Source: Planktotalea sp. (GTDB lineage Bacteria > Pseudomonadota > Alphaproteobacteria > Rhodobacterales > Rhodobacteraceae). From it: 22,359 nucleotides of DNA. Below, in pieces: positions 1-7,163 of the stretch. Numbering within the stretch: the stretch's first letter is position 1; every line of letters begins with the position of its first letter. The stretch covers positions 1 to 22,359 of the forward strand of contig JAHEGL010000004.1 in assembly GCA_024645145.1 (NCBI GenBank), read 5' to 3'. A program made the position numbers and the translations under genes. A model generated the notes under the pieces. That model saw nothing but the letters and a program-made list of their open reading frames with translations. It was not told the origin of the DNA and searched no databases.

Positions 1-116
1 CAAACTGCACTGAAAATAGGCAATTCGGGGTTGCAAAGTGTCGATACAAAGCCCTAGACGCTAAGTATTACTACGTGCGTGCTTTTGAGTAGTGCTCACT
101 TGAAGGAATTTGATAA

Positions 117-1529
117 ATGGCACCACACGGTGAAATGAGCTGGACTGAAGGAATGATCCCCGCGATCAATCCCGAAGTTGTGGCAGGCATCGTTTCGCGT
201 ATTTCTGACCTTGCCCTGATCATTTCCGAAAATGGAACCATCCGGAACGCGCAAGCGAATCCGAACTTCAATTTAGTACCAGACCTACAAACTTGGCTCG
301 GTCGTCCCATTCAGGATTTTCTTACTGTTGAATCAGTTCCAAAATTCGAAACACGACTTGCACAGTTCAAAGATCATACAGCCGATGTGCAGCCTGTTCA
401 GGTTAACCATGCAGCTAACGGCGAAATACTCGAATTCCCAGTGCAATACAGCTTCCATCGCACAGGTGTTGAAAATAGCATTCTGATGCTTGGCAATGAT
501 CTCACCTCGACTGCTGAAATGCAGCAGCAGTTGGTTGCTGCACATATTGCGCTAGAGAACGATTACGAAACCCAGCGTGAGCATGATTTGCGGTTCCGCG
601 TTTTGCTCGAATCCTCTGAAACCTCTACCGCCTTTATTTCCGTGAAAACCGGCAAGCTCGAAGCGTGCAACAGTGCTGCTGAAACACTCTTCGGTAAAAC
701 GCGCGATGCGCTGATTGGCGGTGCCTTCGCGCTTGAATTTGAAGTGCAAGGCAGGGGCGATCTTGTCGATCAACTTGTTGCAGCTGCGTCAGAGCAAGTT
801 AGAACATCCATTATTGTTAAAAGTGTGAAGACTGGCCAAGATCTCACACTTAAACCAACGCTTTATCGCGGTGCAGATGGCCCGATGCTGCTGTGCAAGA
901 TGAGCATCGATGACGAAGAAGACGCGTCCAGCGGCAAACTCCAATCGCAGCTCATTGATCTCTATCATCGTGGCAGTGACTCCATCGTATTCCTAGATGG
1001 CACTGGCTTGATCCTAAGCGCAAATGACGCGTTTTTGAACTTTACTGACGTAACACATCCGCAGAACCTCAAAGGTCGCTCAATGGTTGAGTTTTTCAGC
1101 CGTGGCTCCATTGATTTGAACGTCATGATTGAAAATGCGCGGCGCACAGGAAGCATGCGGCTCTATGCAACCAAAGTTCTGAGTGAGCATGGTGGAGAGC
1201 GCGCTGTCGAGATTTCGACGACCCAGCTCAAAGCAGGCAAGGCGAGCGTCTTCGCGATGATCATCCGCGACAGCCGCCGCGTCGAAACGGTGCGCACACC
1301 TATGCAGCAAATCACAGAGGTCGATATGCGCTCTGTGATTGAGCTGATCGGCGGACATTCTTTGAAGGATATCGTCGCACAATCCACTGATGTTATTGAG
1401 AAAATGTGTATTGAGACGGCTGTAGAAATGACATCAAACAACCGTGTCGCAGCCGCTGAGATGCTCGGGTTGTCGCGTCAATCGCTCTATGTCAAACTGC
1501 GCAAGTACGATCTAGTCAACAAATCCTAG
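117..1529 (+). CDS. ppsR: PpsR/CrtJ, redox-responsive photosynthesis gene repressor
   Basis: A 470-residue DNA-binding repressor of bacteriochlorophyll, carotenoid and light-harvesting genes under oxic conditions. It has an N-terminal region, PAS domains at roughly residues 160-265 and 280-390, and a Fis-type helix-turn-helix at about 430-466. The C-terminal block VAAAEMLGLSRQSLYVKLRK is what I know as near-invariant in PpsR proteins. The two redox cysteines of Rhodobacter PpsR have counterparts here: Cys260 in LLCKM and Cys431 just ahead of the HTH; Cys184 is an extra one. Length matches the family (about 465-470). The start at 117 is backed by an AAGGA about nine bases upstream; Met7 is a possible alternative. 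The stop shares bases with the convergent ppaA stop. I saw no TGT-N12-ACA PpsR box in the 116 bases upstream, so autoregulation is not evident here. Confidence 0.96.
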   Translation: MAPHGEMSWTEGMIPAINPEVVAGIVSRISDLALIISENGTIRNAQANPNFNLVPDLQTWLGRPIQDFLTVESVPKFETRLAQFKDHTADVQPVQVNHAANGEILEFPVQYSFHRTGVENSILMLGNDLTSTAEMQQQLVAAHIALENDYETQREHDLRFRVLLESSETSTAFISVKTGKLEACNSAAETLFGKTRDALIGGAFALEFEVQGRGDLVDQLVAAASEQVRTSIIVKSVKTGQDLTLKPTLYRGADGPMLLCKMSIDDEEDASSGKLQSQLIDLYHRGSDSIVFLDGTGLILSANDAFLNFTDVTHPQNLKGRSMVEFFSRGSIDLNVMIENARRTGSMRLYATKVLSEHGGERAVEISTTQLKAGKASVFAMIIRDSRRVETVRTPMQQITEVDMRSVIELIGGHSLKDIVAQSTDVIEKMCIETAVEMTSNNRVAAAEMLGLSRQSLYVKLRKYDLVNKS

Positions 1530-2371
1530 CGCGAGATTGACTCCGCCCAAAGCTCGCTCAGACGCTCTTTCGCGTCCTCCACATCGCTGCTGATCCCTTC
1601 GAATTCCATGAGTTCGAGCAGCGGCATGTTTTGATCAACGCTCTGGCCACTTAGAAAAATTGCCATGTGGGGTGCGGATATGCGCACCGCGAGAACAAGA
1701 CGTGACAGAGCTTCAAACGAATGCTGCCCGCTCATCGAAAGGCCTAAGATGCGCGCCGGTGTCTGCTCGATCTGTGCAACCAAAGCATCATGATCTAGCC
1801 CCGTCTTTACAGTAATATCCCAACCTTCTTTACGGAATAAGTCAGCCGCCATGCGGACACCAAGCGTGTGATCTTCGCCCGGAACAGACGCAAACAGTGC
1901 AGACTTGCCTTCGACCAAAGCGACCGGCTCAAACAAGTGCCTCATGCTGCGCATAATCGCAAAAATACGTCCGGTTGCGAGTGTGACTTGCGAAAATCTA
2001 ACGCGATCTTCTTCCCACCAAACACCCAAAAGGCGCGCAGCGGCCGCAAGGTGCGCAAGATATATTACCTCGGCACCTTTGCCATCTGTGCGAAGCTCCA
2101 TAATTATTCTAAGCGCCGCTCCATCCTCTTGATCAATAAGCGCGTGCGCAAGTTTCTCCAACTCGTCCGCGTCAATTGCGTCCGGCTTAACTACAATGGT
2201 GTCTGCCTTGGAAACGACGCGGCGGATCACCTCCCGCGCGAGGCTTGCGAACAACTCCTCAGGAACGTGATCCTTCAGGCGGTGTATATTGGTTTTGTTA
2301 CGCTCATAAACTTCAAGCTCCAAAGCACTAAAAGCAGCGTTGTCGCTCAGAGTTTTGCTCTCGCCTACCAT
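1526..2371 (-). CDS. ppaA: PpaA/AerR, cobalamin-binding antirepressor of PpsR
   Basis: A 281-residue protein with a C-terminal B12-binding domain. The ExHxxG cobalamin motif is present as EDHTLG (residues 166-171), followed by Rossmann-like strands (ILGLSMSG, about 208-215). The segment LLGVWWEEDRVRFSQVTLAT ahead of it is typical of the AerR/PpaA group. In Rhodobacter, AerR/PpaA binds B12 in a light-dependent way and modulates CrtJ/PpsR. Adjacency to ppsR supports the same role here. The gene is convergent with ppsR rather than in tandem with it, and its TAG stop is built from the same CTAG. The start at 2371 has a G-rich Shine-Dalgarno (GGGGGG) about seven bases upstream. The N-terminal 60 residues are less conserved. 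A generic B12-binding light sensor (LitR or MerR-associated) is less likely because there is no DNA-binding domain. Confidence 0.85.
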   Translation of the reverse strand: MVGESKTLSDNAAFSALELEVYERNKTNIHRLKDHVPEELFASLAREVIRRVVSKADTIVVKPDAIDADELEKLAHALIDQEDGAALRIIMELRTDGKGAEVIYLAHLAAAARLLGVWWEEDRVRFSQVTLATGRIFAIMRSMRHLFEPVALVEGKSALFASVPGEDHTLGVRMAADLFRKEGWDITVKTGLDHDALVAQIEQTPARILGLSMSGQHSFEALSRLVLAVRISAPHMAIFLSGQSVDQNMPLLELMEFEGISSDVEDAKERLSELWAESISR

Positions 2372-2445
2372 ACAACGCCCCCCAAAAAATCGTAGTCATT
2401 CTCAAAAAACCGCAGTTGACCTTGTCATCAACCACGCCCTTACGC

Positions 2446-2459
2446 TCAGCAATTGCTGA
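2446..2459. repeat. Perfect 14-base palindrome TCAGCAATTGCTGA
   Basis: The sequence equals its own reverse complement over all 14 bases, and two further pairs form after one mismatch. It lies about 75 bases upstream of the ppaA start. A dimeric regulator could bind it as an operator. The binding protein is unknown to me. Confidence 0.4.
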
Positions 2460-2507
2460 ACGCTTGGATATACTAGGGATAAGCGACGGCCTTTTGGTGC
2501 AAGCACT

Positions 2508-2528
2508 CTTGTTCAATCAAGAAACAAG
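2508..2528. promoter_or_regulatory. Inverted repeat CTTGTT-N9-AACAAG, PpsR-box-like but with N11
   Basis: Two perfect 6-base arms are separated by nine bases. Read as half-sites this is TGT-N11-ACA, one base shorter than the established PpsR/CrtJ consensus TGT-N12-ACA. It lies about 137 bases upstream of ppaA. The resemblance may be chance. Confidence 0.25.
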
Positions 2529-2603
2529 CGCGCTAAAGAGCCATAAAATCTGTGCTGAAGGTCCCAATTTCATCAACACATCTTTCCGACTTTCCGGGGC
2601 TTG

Positions 2604-2622
2604 TTTGCATGGCTAGTGCAAA
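2604..2622. promoter_or_regulatory. Inverted repeat TTTGCA-N7-TGCAAA
   Basis: Two perfect 6-base arms with a 7-base spacer lie in the gene-free spacer downstream of the response-regulator gene. The shape suits a dimeric repressor site, but no target gene is obvious, since the nearest gene ends here rather than starts. Confidence 0.2.
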
Positions 2623-2743
2623 ACAGATGCTTCCGGTCAGCAGAACTTGGAGTGGGACTCAACTATCCCGCTAAACTACAGAGTACGTTGCACGAAACAT
2701 ACTCAAGTACTTCGGATATACCAGTGCGTATAAATACTCTAAA

Positions 2744-3349
2744 TCAACCAACCATACGAATAAGGTCAGCGATGCCCCGCGCGTTCATCTTTTCACGAAT
2801 GCGGGAGCGATGCCCCTCAACCGTGCGCTGGCTCACATCAAGCTCACTCGCAATTTCTTTGTTCAACTTGCCTTGCAAAAGGTGCTGCAAAACTTCGCGC
2901 TCTCGATCAGTGAGTTTAGCCAAACGATCTGCAACAATCTTCTTGGACACCGTCGCAGGCTGCTTTTTGAACAACATCTCTGTCGCTGTCGTCACAGCGC
3001 ACATGAGACGTTCTTCGGACATCGGCTTTTCAATAAAATCCAATGCACCTGCGCGCAGCGCCGCAACGGCATCTGACACGCTCGCGTTTGCAGCAGTTAC
3101 GATAACCGGCAAACGCATCCCATTCTCAACCATATAGCTTTGCAGCTCTGCACCACTCATTTTAGGAAGCGATAGATCAAGCACCATAAGAGCACTTTGT
3201 TTTGGCTCGTATTGCGCCAAGAAATCTTCGGCACTTGCGAACGGCAAACACGTGAATCCTTTATCAGCAAACAGGGCACAGTATCGCGCGCGCGCCACCT
3301 CGTTCCGCTCAACTAGGTAAACCGAAAGGGTGTCTGTCTGTTCGTTCAT
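2744..3349 (-). CDS. FixJ/NarL-type response regulator with unusual acidic pocket
   Basis: A 201-residue two-component transcription factor: receiver domain about 8-125, then a LuxR-type helix-turn-helix about 146-199 (LTDREREVLQHLLQGKLNKE and the VSQRTVEGHR recognition helix). The phospho-acceptor is Asp58 (VLDLSLP), with Thr85 and Lys108 (EKP) conserved. The usual Asp pair after strand 1 is instead Glu14-Arg15 (YLVERNE), so Mg2+ binding and phosphorylation may be altered. The open frame extends upstream to 3523, but the start at 3349 has an ideal GGAGG six bases before the ATG and gives the normal FixJ length. It is divergent from the ten-gene catabolic operon and is the best candidate for its regulator. 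No sensor kinase is in the window. Confidence 0.88.
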   Translation of the reverse strand: MNEQTDTLSVYLVERNEVARARYCALFADKGFTCLPFASAEDFLAQYEPKQSALMVLDLSLPKMSGAELQSYMVENGMRLPVIVTAANASVSDAVAALRAGALDFIEKPMSEERLMCAVTTATEMLFKKQPATVSKKIVADRLAKLTDREREVLQHLLQGKLNKEIASELDVSQRTVEGHRSRIREKMNARGIADLIRMVG

Positions 3350-3549
3350 CGGTCGCCTCCGTGACCTGTTTACAACTTGAGAGGTAGAACGCGCAGCGCC
3401 CGCTTCAACTGATGGCGTAAATAAATTTGGCTCAATAAGTCGCAGCCCATGCCGCCGTGCTCGAAACCATAATCCAAAATTTTGCCCTTTCTCAGGCTCC
3501 ACTCTCATCGTATAAAAATGCATCTCGTTTTCTCAGGGAGGGGTAAAGC
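3350..3549. promoter_or_regulatory. Divergent promoter region between the response regulator and the catabolic operon
   Basis: This 200-base region must hold the promoters for the leftward regulator gene and the rightward ten-gene operon. I see no clear -35/-10 pair and no strong operator-like palindrome. A good Shine-Dalgarno (GGGAGGGG) precedes the GTG start at 3550. The open frame running leftward through this region is an upstream extension of the regulator frame and not a separate gene. Confidence 0.5.
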
Positions 3550-5706
3550 GTGGCCGAACGTTCTTTCGCGAAAGAAGTCCAGCATCTAAAGATCGGTGCC
3601 GGTGAAACCTTTCGCGGTGAAGGCATATTGGCCATCACCAAGGCCCTCTTGGAAAACGGCGTGGGCTATGTCGCTGGCTATCAGGGCTCACCGATTTCAC
3701 ACCTGATGGATGTTTTAGCCGACGCGCAGGACATCCTTTCAGATATGGGCGTACACTTTGAAGCCAGCGCATCAGAGGCAACCGCAGCTGCCACTTTAGC
3801 CGCTTCTGTCCATTATCCCATCCGCGGTGCTGTTACGTTCAAATCGACGGTCGGCACCAATGTTGCCTCTGACGCCTTGGCCAATCTGTCCTCTGGTGGT
3901 GTGACAGGTGGCGCGTTGGTAATCGTCGGCGAAGATTACGGCGAAGGCTCGTCCATCATGCAAGAGCGCAGCCATGCGTTTGCGATGAAAAGTCAAATCT
4001 GGCTGCTGGATCCGCGTCCTAACTTGCCCTCCATGGTCAAAGCCGTTGGTGATGGGTTCGCGCTATCGGAGGCTTCAAACAGTCCCGTTATGCTACAACT
4101 CAGGATCAAGTCCTGCCATCTGCTTGGTGAGTTTGAAGCCAGGGACAACCTGCACCCGTCCACAACTGTCAAAGACGCTTTGGAAAACCCCAAACGCGAC
4201 GTGGAAAGGATTGTTCTGCCACCGGCCTCATATCTGCACGAGCAGGAAAAAGTTACCAAACGCCTGCCAGCCGCGATTGAGTATATCAGTTCCAATAAGC
4301 TGAATGAAAACTTTGGCCCGACAAGTGGCAAGGTTGGAATCATCTGTCAGGGCGGCCATTACAATGGCGTTATCCGTGCGCTGCAACGCCTTGGCCTCGC
4401 CAATATGTATGGCGATTGCGAAGTCCCGCTGTACGTTCTGAACGTCACTTATCCGCTAGTGGGTGATGAAATTCTAAACTTCGCAAAGAACAAAGACAGC
4501 CTGTTTGTCATTGAAGAAGGTCACCCCGCCTATCTCGAGCAAAACATACGCTCAATCCTGCACAAAGCCGGTGCACGATGCGCTGTTGAGGGCAAAGGGC
4601 CGCTTCCTGAAGCGGGGGAGCTTACTGGGCAAATCCTTCTTGATGGGCTTTCAAGTTATTTCAGTGAGACCGCTCCAGAGCTGATGCCAGACGTAGCGCG
4701 CGCGCCAAATGCGCCGCCTCAGCTCAAGATGCCAGAGCTGGCAGACACCGTCCCCGCAAGGCCCCCAAGCTTTTGCATAGGCTGCCCAGAACGTCCCATC
4801 TTCGCCGCCACCAAACTTATTGAGGAAGAACTTGGACCCCATCACATCGCAAGCGATATCGGGTGTCACCTGTTCTCGATCAACGCGCCGTTTGATCTTG
4901 GTGCAACCACAATGGGCTATGGCCTTGGCCCCGCATCTGCATCTGCATTCAACGACAAATTGGCCAATCGCCGATCTATATCCTTCCTTGGCGATGGCGG
5001 ATTCTGGCACAACGGATTGACCTCTTCGATTGGTAACGCTGTTTTCAATGACAACGATGGCGTCATCATTATTGTCGACAACTATTATTCCGCAGCAACT
5101 GGCGGGCAGGATATCCTGTCCTCGCGCGCAAATAACGTCTCAAAGTCCACCCAACACCCCATCAAAGAAGCCGTTGAAGGCATGGGTGTAAAATGGGTAC
5201 GCCAGTTGGATCGCACCTATGATGTGGGAAAGACGCAAGCGACTTTGAAAGAAGCGCTAGAAACCCCTGAAACTGGGCCGAAGGTCATCATTGCCTCCTC
5301 TGAATGCATGCTCAACAAGCAGCGCCGCGAAAAACCTATGGTGAAAAAAGCCGTCGCAGAGGGCAAACGTATGACCCGCACGCGCTTTGGTGTGGATGGG
5401 GATGTGTGCACAGGGGATCATGCGTGTATTCGTCTTTCGGGCTGTCCGTCTTTGTCACTCAAAACGCTGGATGATCCGCTGCGCGATGATCCTGTCGCAA
5501 GCATTGATCAAAACTGCGTCGGGTGCGGCAACTGTGGCGCGGTGGCGGATGCTGCGGTACTTTGCCCGTCGTTTTATCAAGCAGATCTGATCCAGAACCC
5601 TTCAAAACTGGACCGAACCCTAAGCGATTGGCGCACAAAGCTGATCAGCAAACTCCAAAAACGCCGTGATGCGCGGCGTCTGGTCTTCTCGAAAGACACT
5701 GTATGA
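3550..5706 (+). CDS. iorA: 2-oxoacid:ferredoxin oxidoreductase alpha subunit, indolepyruvate (IorA) type
   Basis: A 718-residue TPP-dependent subunit that decarboxylates a 2-oxo acid to an acyl-CoA and reduces ferredoxin. An N-terminal pyrimidine-binding domain (about 15-190, GYQGSP 43-48) is followed by a middle domain, the CIGCPERP block (Cys409, Cys412), and the TPP/Mg site with GDGG at 481-484 and Asn511. At the C-terminus is a ferredoxin domain with Cys620/626/632 and Cys656/659/662/672; its spacing departs from the textbook CxxCxxCxxxCP but matches what I know of proteobacterial IorA. The start is GTG with GGAGG eight bases upstream. It overlaps iorB by ATGA. Annotated family members are called indolepyruvate-specific. 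In this operon an arylglyoxylate such as isatinate is an alternative substrate (inference). Confidence 0.92.
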   Translation: MAERSFAKEVQHLKIGAGETFRGEGILAITKALLENGVGYVAGYQGSPISHLMDVLADAQDILSDMGVHFEASASEATAAATLAASVHYPIRGAVTFKSTVGTNVASDALANLSSGGVTGGALVIVGEDYGEGSSIMQERSHAFAMKSQIWLLDPRPNLPSMVKAVGDGFALSEASNSPVMLQLRIKSCHLLGEFEARDNLHPSTTVKDALENPKRDVERIVLPPASYLHEQEKVTKRLPAAIEYISSNKLNENFGPTSGKVGIICQGGHYNGVIRALQRLGLANMYGDCEVPLYVLNVTYPLVGDEILNFAKNKDSLFVIEEGHPAYLEQNIRSILHKAGARCAVEGKGPLPEAGELTGQILLDGLSSYFSETAPELMPDVARAPNAPPQLKMPELADTVPARPPSFCIGCPERPIFAATKLIEEELGPHHIASDIGCHLFSINAPFDLGATTMGYGLGPASASAFNDKLANRRSISFLGDGGFWHNGLTSSIGNAVFNDNDGVIIIVDNYYSAATGGQDILSSRANNVSKSTQHPIKEAVEGMGVKWVRQLDRTYDVGKTQATLKEALETPETGPKVIIASSECMLNKQRREKPMVKKAVAEGKRMTRTRFGVDGDVCTGDHACIRLSGCPSLSLKTLDDPLRDDPVASIDQNCVGCGNCGAVADAAVLCPSFYQADLIQNPSKLDRTLSDWRTKLISKLQKRRDARRLVFSKDTV

Positions 5707-7163
5707 GCGACATCATAAAACTTGCTGTGCTTGCTGTTGGCGGGCAGGGCGGGGGTGTCCTTACCAACTGGATCGCGGATCTTGCCACGCGCTGCGATTA
5801 TGCGGTGCAAATGACCTCTGTTGCCGGCGTTGCGCAACGCACGGGAGCGACAATTTATTATGTCGAAATGGCCCCCAAGACCGACCGCCAACCCGTTTTC
5901 GCCCTGAGCCCATCCCCCGGTGATCTCGACATTCTGATCGCTGCGGAATTGATGGAAGCAGGCCGTGCAGTCCTACGTGGATTCGTAACGCCTGATTGCA
6001 CCACATTGATCGCCTCAACCCACCGTATCCTTGCCACTTCAGAGAAAATGGTGCCTGGCGATGGCCGCGCAGAGGATGCCTTGGTCGAAAGTGAAATCAC
6101 CAAAGCAGCGCTCCGCTCCGTTTGTTTTGATATGGAAGCGCTTGCGACGGACGCAGGCAGCATGATTTCCGCCAGCCTTTTTGGCGGCCTTGCGCGCAGC
6201 GGTGCCCTACCGTTTGAGACGGCGCAATTTGAAGCGGTCATAGAAGCCTCTGGTCGTGGTGTTGCGCAAAGCCTGTCCGCCTTTCGCGCCGCATTGAACT
6301 ATACGCCAGATGATCAGCCCATTGTTCAAACAAGCGAAGAACGTGTGGAAGGCCCAAAAAAGCTGCAAGACAGCTGGCAGGCGCTTTTGAAGCAAGTCGA
6401 GAGCTTCCCCAGTAACGCGAAAGACATGATCAAAGCAGGGCTGCAAAAAACCGTCGATTATCAGGATATCGCTTATGGCGAGACCTACCTCACTCATTTG
6501 CAAAGTTTCGATGCCGAACTTGTCCCAACCGCGGCAAAGTACATCGCAAACGCTATGTGCTATGACGACATTTTGCGCGTCGCAGACCTCAAAACCCGCG
6601 CGTCACGCCAAGATCGCCTGCGTGCGGAACAAGACATCCCAGACGGTGAAATCGTTCACGTCACAGAATATTTCCACCCGCGTGCGCAGGAAATCTGTGG
6701 AACACTGCCAGCAGGTATCGGTGCTTGGATTGAAGCCCGCCCCAAAGTGTTCAACGGTTTGGATAGCATCGCAAACAAAGGTCGTCGGATTAGAACAGAT
6801 GGCATCTTGGGGTTTGGCCTGCTTTGGCTGGTCAGCGCGCTGAAACCTTATCGCCGAAAACTTCTGCGCCACCGCTACGAGAATGCGCATCTGGACCGAC
6901 TGCTTGAAACCACGCAACGCTACAGCGCAAAAGATCCAAAACTTGCCATCGAAATCCTATCCTGCCAACGCCTCATAAAAGGCTACTCTGACACGCATAT
7001 TCGCGGACAATCCAAGTTCGACAAAGTTCTTTCGTCACTCGACGCATTAGAGCGTCGCGACGATGCAGCCGACTGGATCAAGCGCTTGCGCAATGCAGCG
7101 CTAAAAGATGAAAAAGGCGACGCTCTTGATGGCGCACTCGCAACCGTGCGCTCTTTCACATGA
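5703..7163 (+). CDS. iorB: 2-oxoacid:ferredoxin oxidoreductase beta/gamma subunit with C-terminal DUF6537-like region
   Basis: A 486-residue partner of the preceding TPP subunit. The first 200 residues form the pyruvate/ketoisovalerate oxidoreductase catalytic domain: GGQGGGV near residue 13, SVAGVAQRTG about 39-48, then the SPSPGDLDILIAAELMEAGR stretch. Residues from about 215 to the end form the helical extension that I associate with DUF6537 in proteobacterial IorB proteins (YFHPRAQEICGTLP, then RLIKGYSDTH). Archaeal IorB proteins are only about 200 residues, so this is the long proteobacterial form. In many proteobacteria both subunits are one fused chain; here they are two genes joined by an ATGA overlap. 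Its stop overlaps the ligase start in the same way, which suggests translational coupling. Confidence 0.9.
   Translation: MSDIIKLAVLAVGGQGGGVLTNWIADLATRCDYAVQMTSVAGVAQRTGATIYYVEMAPKTDRQPVFALSPSPGDLDILIAAELMEAGRAVLRGFVTPDCTTLIASTHRILATSEKMVPGDGRAEDALVESEITKAALRSVCFDMEALATDAGSMISASLFGGLARSGALPFETAQFEAVIEASGRGVAQSLSAFRAALNYTPDDQPIVQTSEERVEGPKKLQDSWQALLKQVESFPSNAKDMIKAGLQKTVDYQDIAYGETYLTHLQSFDAELVPTAAKYIANAMCYDDILRVADLKTRASRQDRLRAEQDIPDGEIVHVTEYFHPRAQEICGTLPAGIGAWIEARPKVFNGLDSIANKGRRIRTDGILGFGLLWLVSALKPYRRKLLRHRYENAHLDRLLETTQRYSAKDPKLAIEILSCQRLIKGYSDTHIRGQSKFDKVLSSLDALERRDDAADWIKRLRNAALKDEKGDALDGALATVRSFT

Larger units (their letters stand above)
2372..2743. other. Intergenic spacer, 372 bp, with inverted repeats but no convincing gene
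   Basis: This stretch separates the ppaA start from the end of the response-regulator gene. Short open frames exist on both strands, but none has a convincing Shine-Dalgarno, a familiar motif or coding-like composition. It holds a 14-base perfect palindrome (2446-2459), an inverted repeat CTTGTT-N9-AACAAG (2508-2528) and TTTGCA-N7-TGCAAA (2604-2622). All are listed separately. The ppaA promoter must lie at its left end. Confidence 0.6.

Noticed and set aside
1..116. A PpsR box for autoregulation upstream of ppsR
   Set aside because: A TGT occurs (38-40), but no ACA lies 11-12 bases after it; no match to the consensus was found.
1868..2395. A 175-residue + strand open frame
   Set aside because: It is antisense to ppaA, whose B12 motif and family length are convincing, and has shadow-like composition.
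2601..3137. A 178-residue open frame on the + strand
   Set aside because: It lies mostly opposite the well-supported response-regulator gene, has no clear Shine-Dalgarno, and shows no recognisable motif.
3350..3523. N-terminal extension of the response regulator to an ATG at 3523
   Set aside because: The added 58 residues resemble no receiver domain, and the ATG at 3349 has GGAGG at ideal spacing and gives the normal FixJ length.
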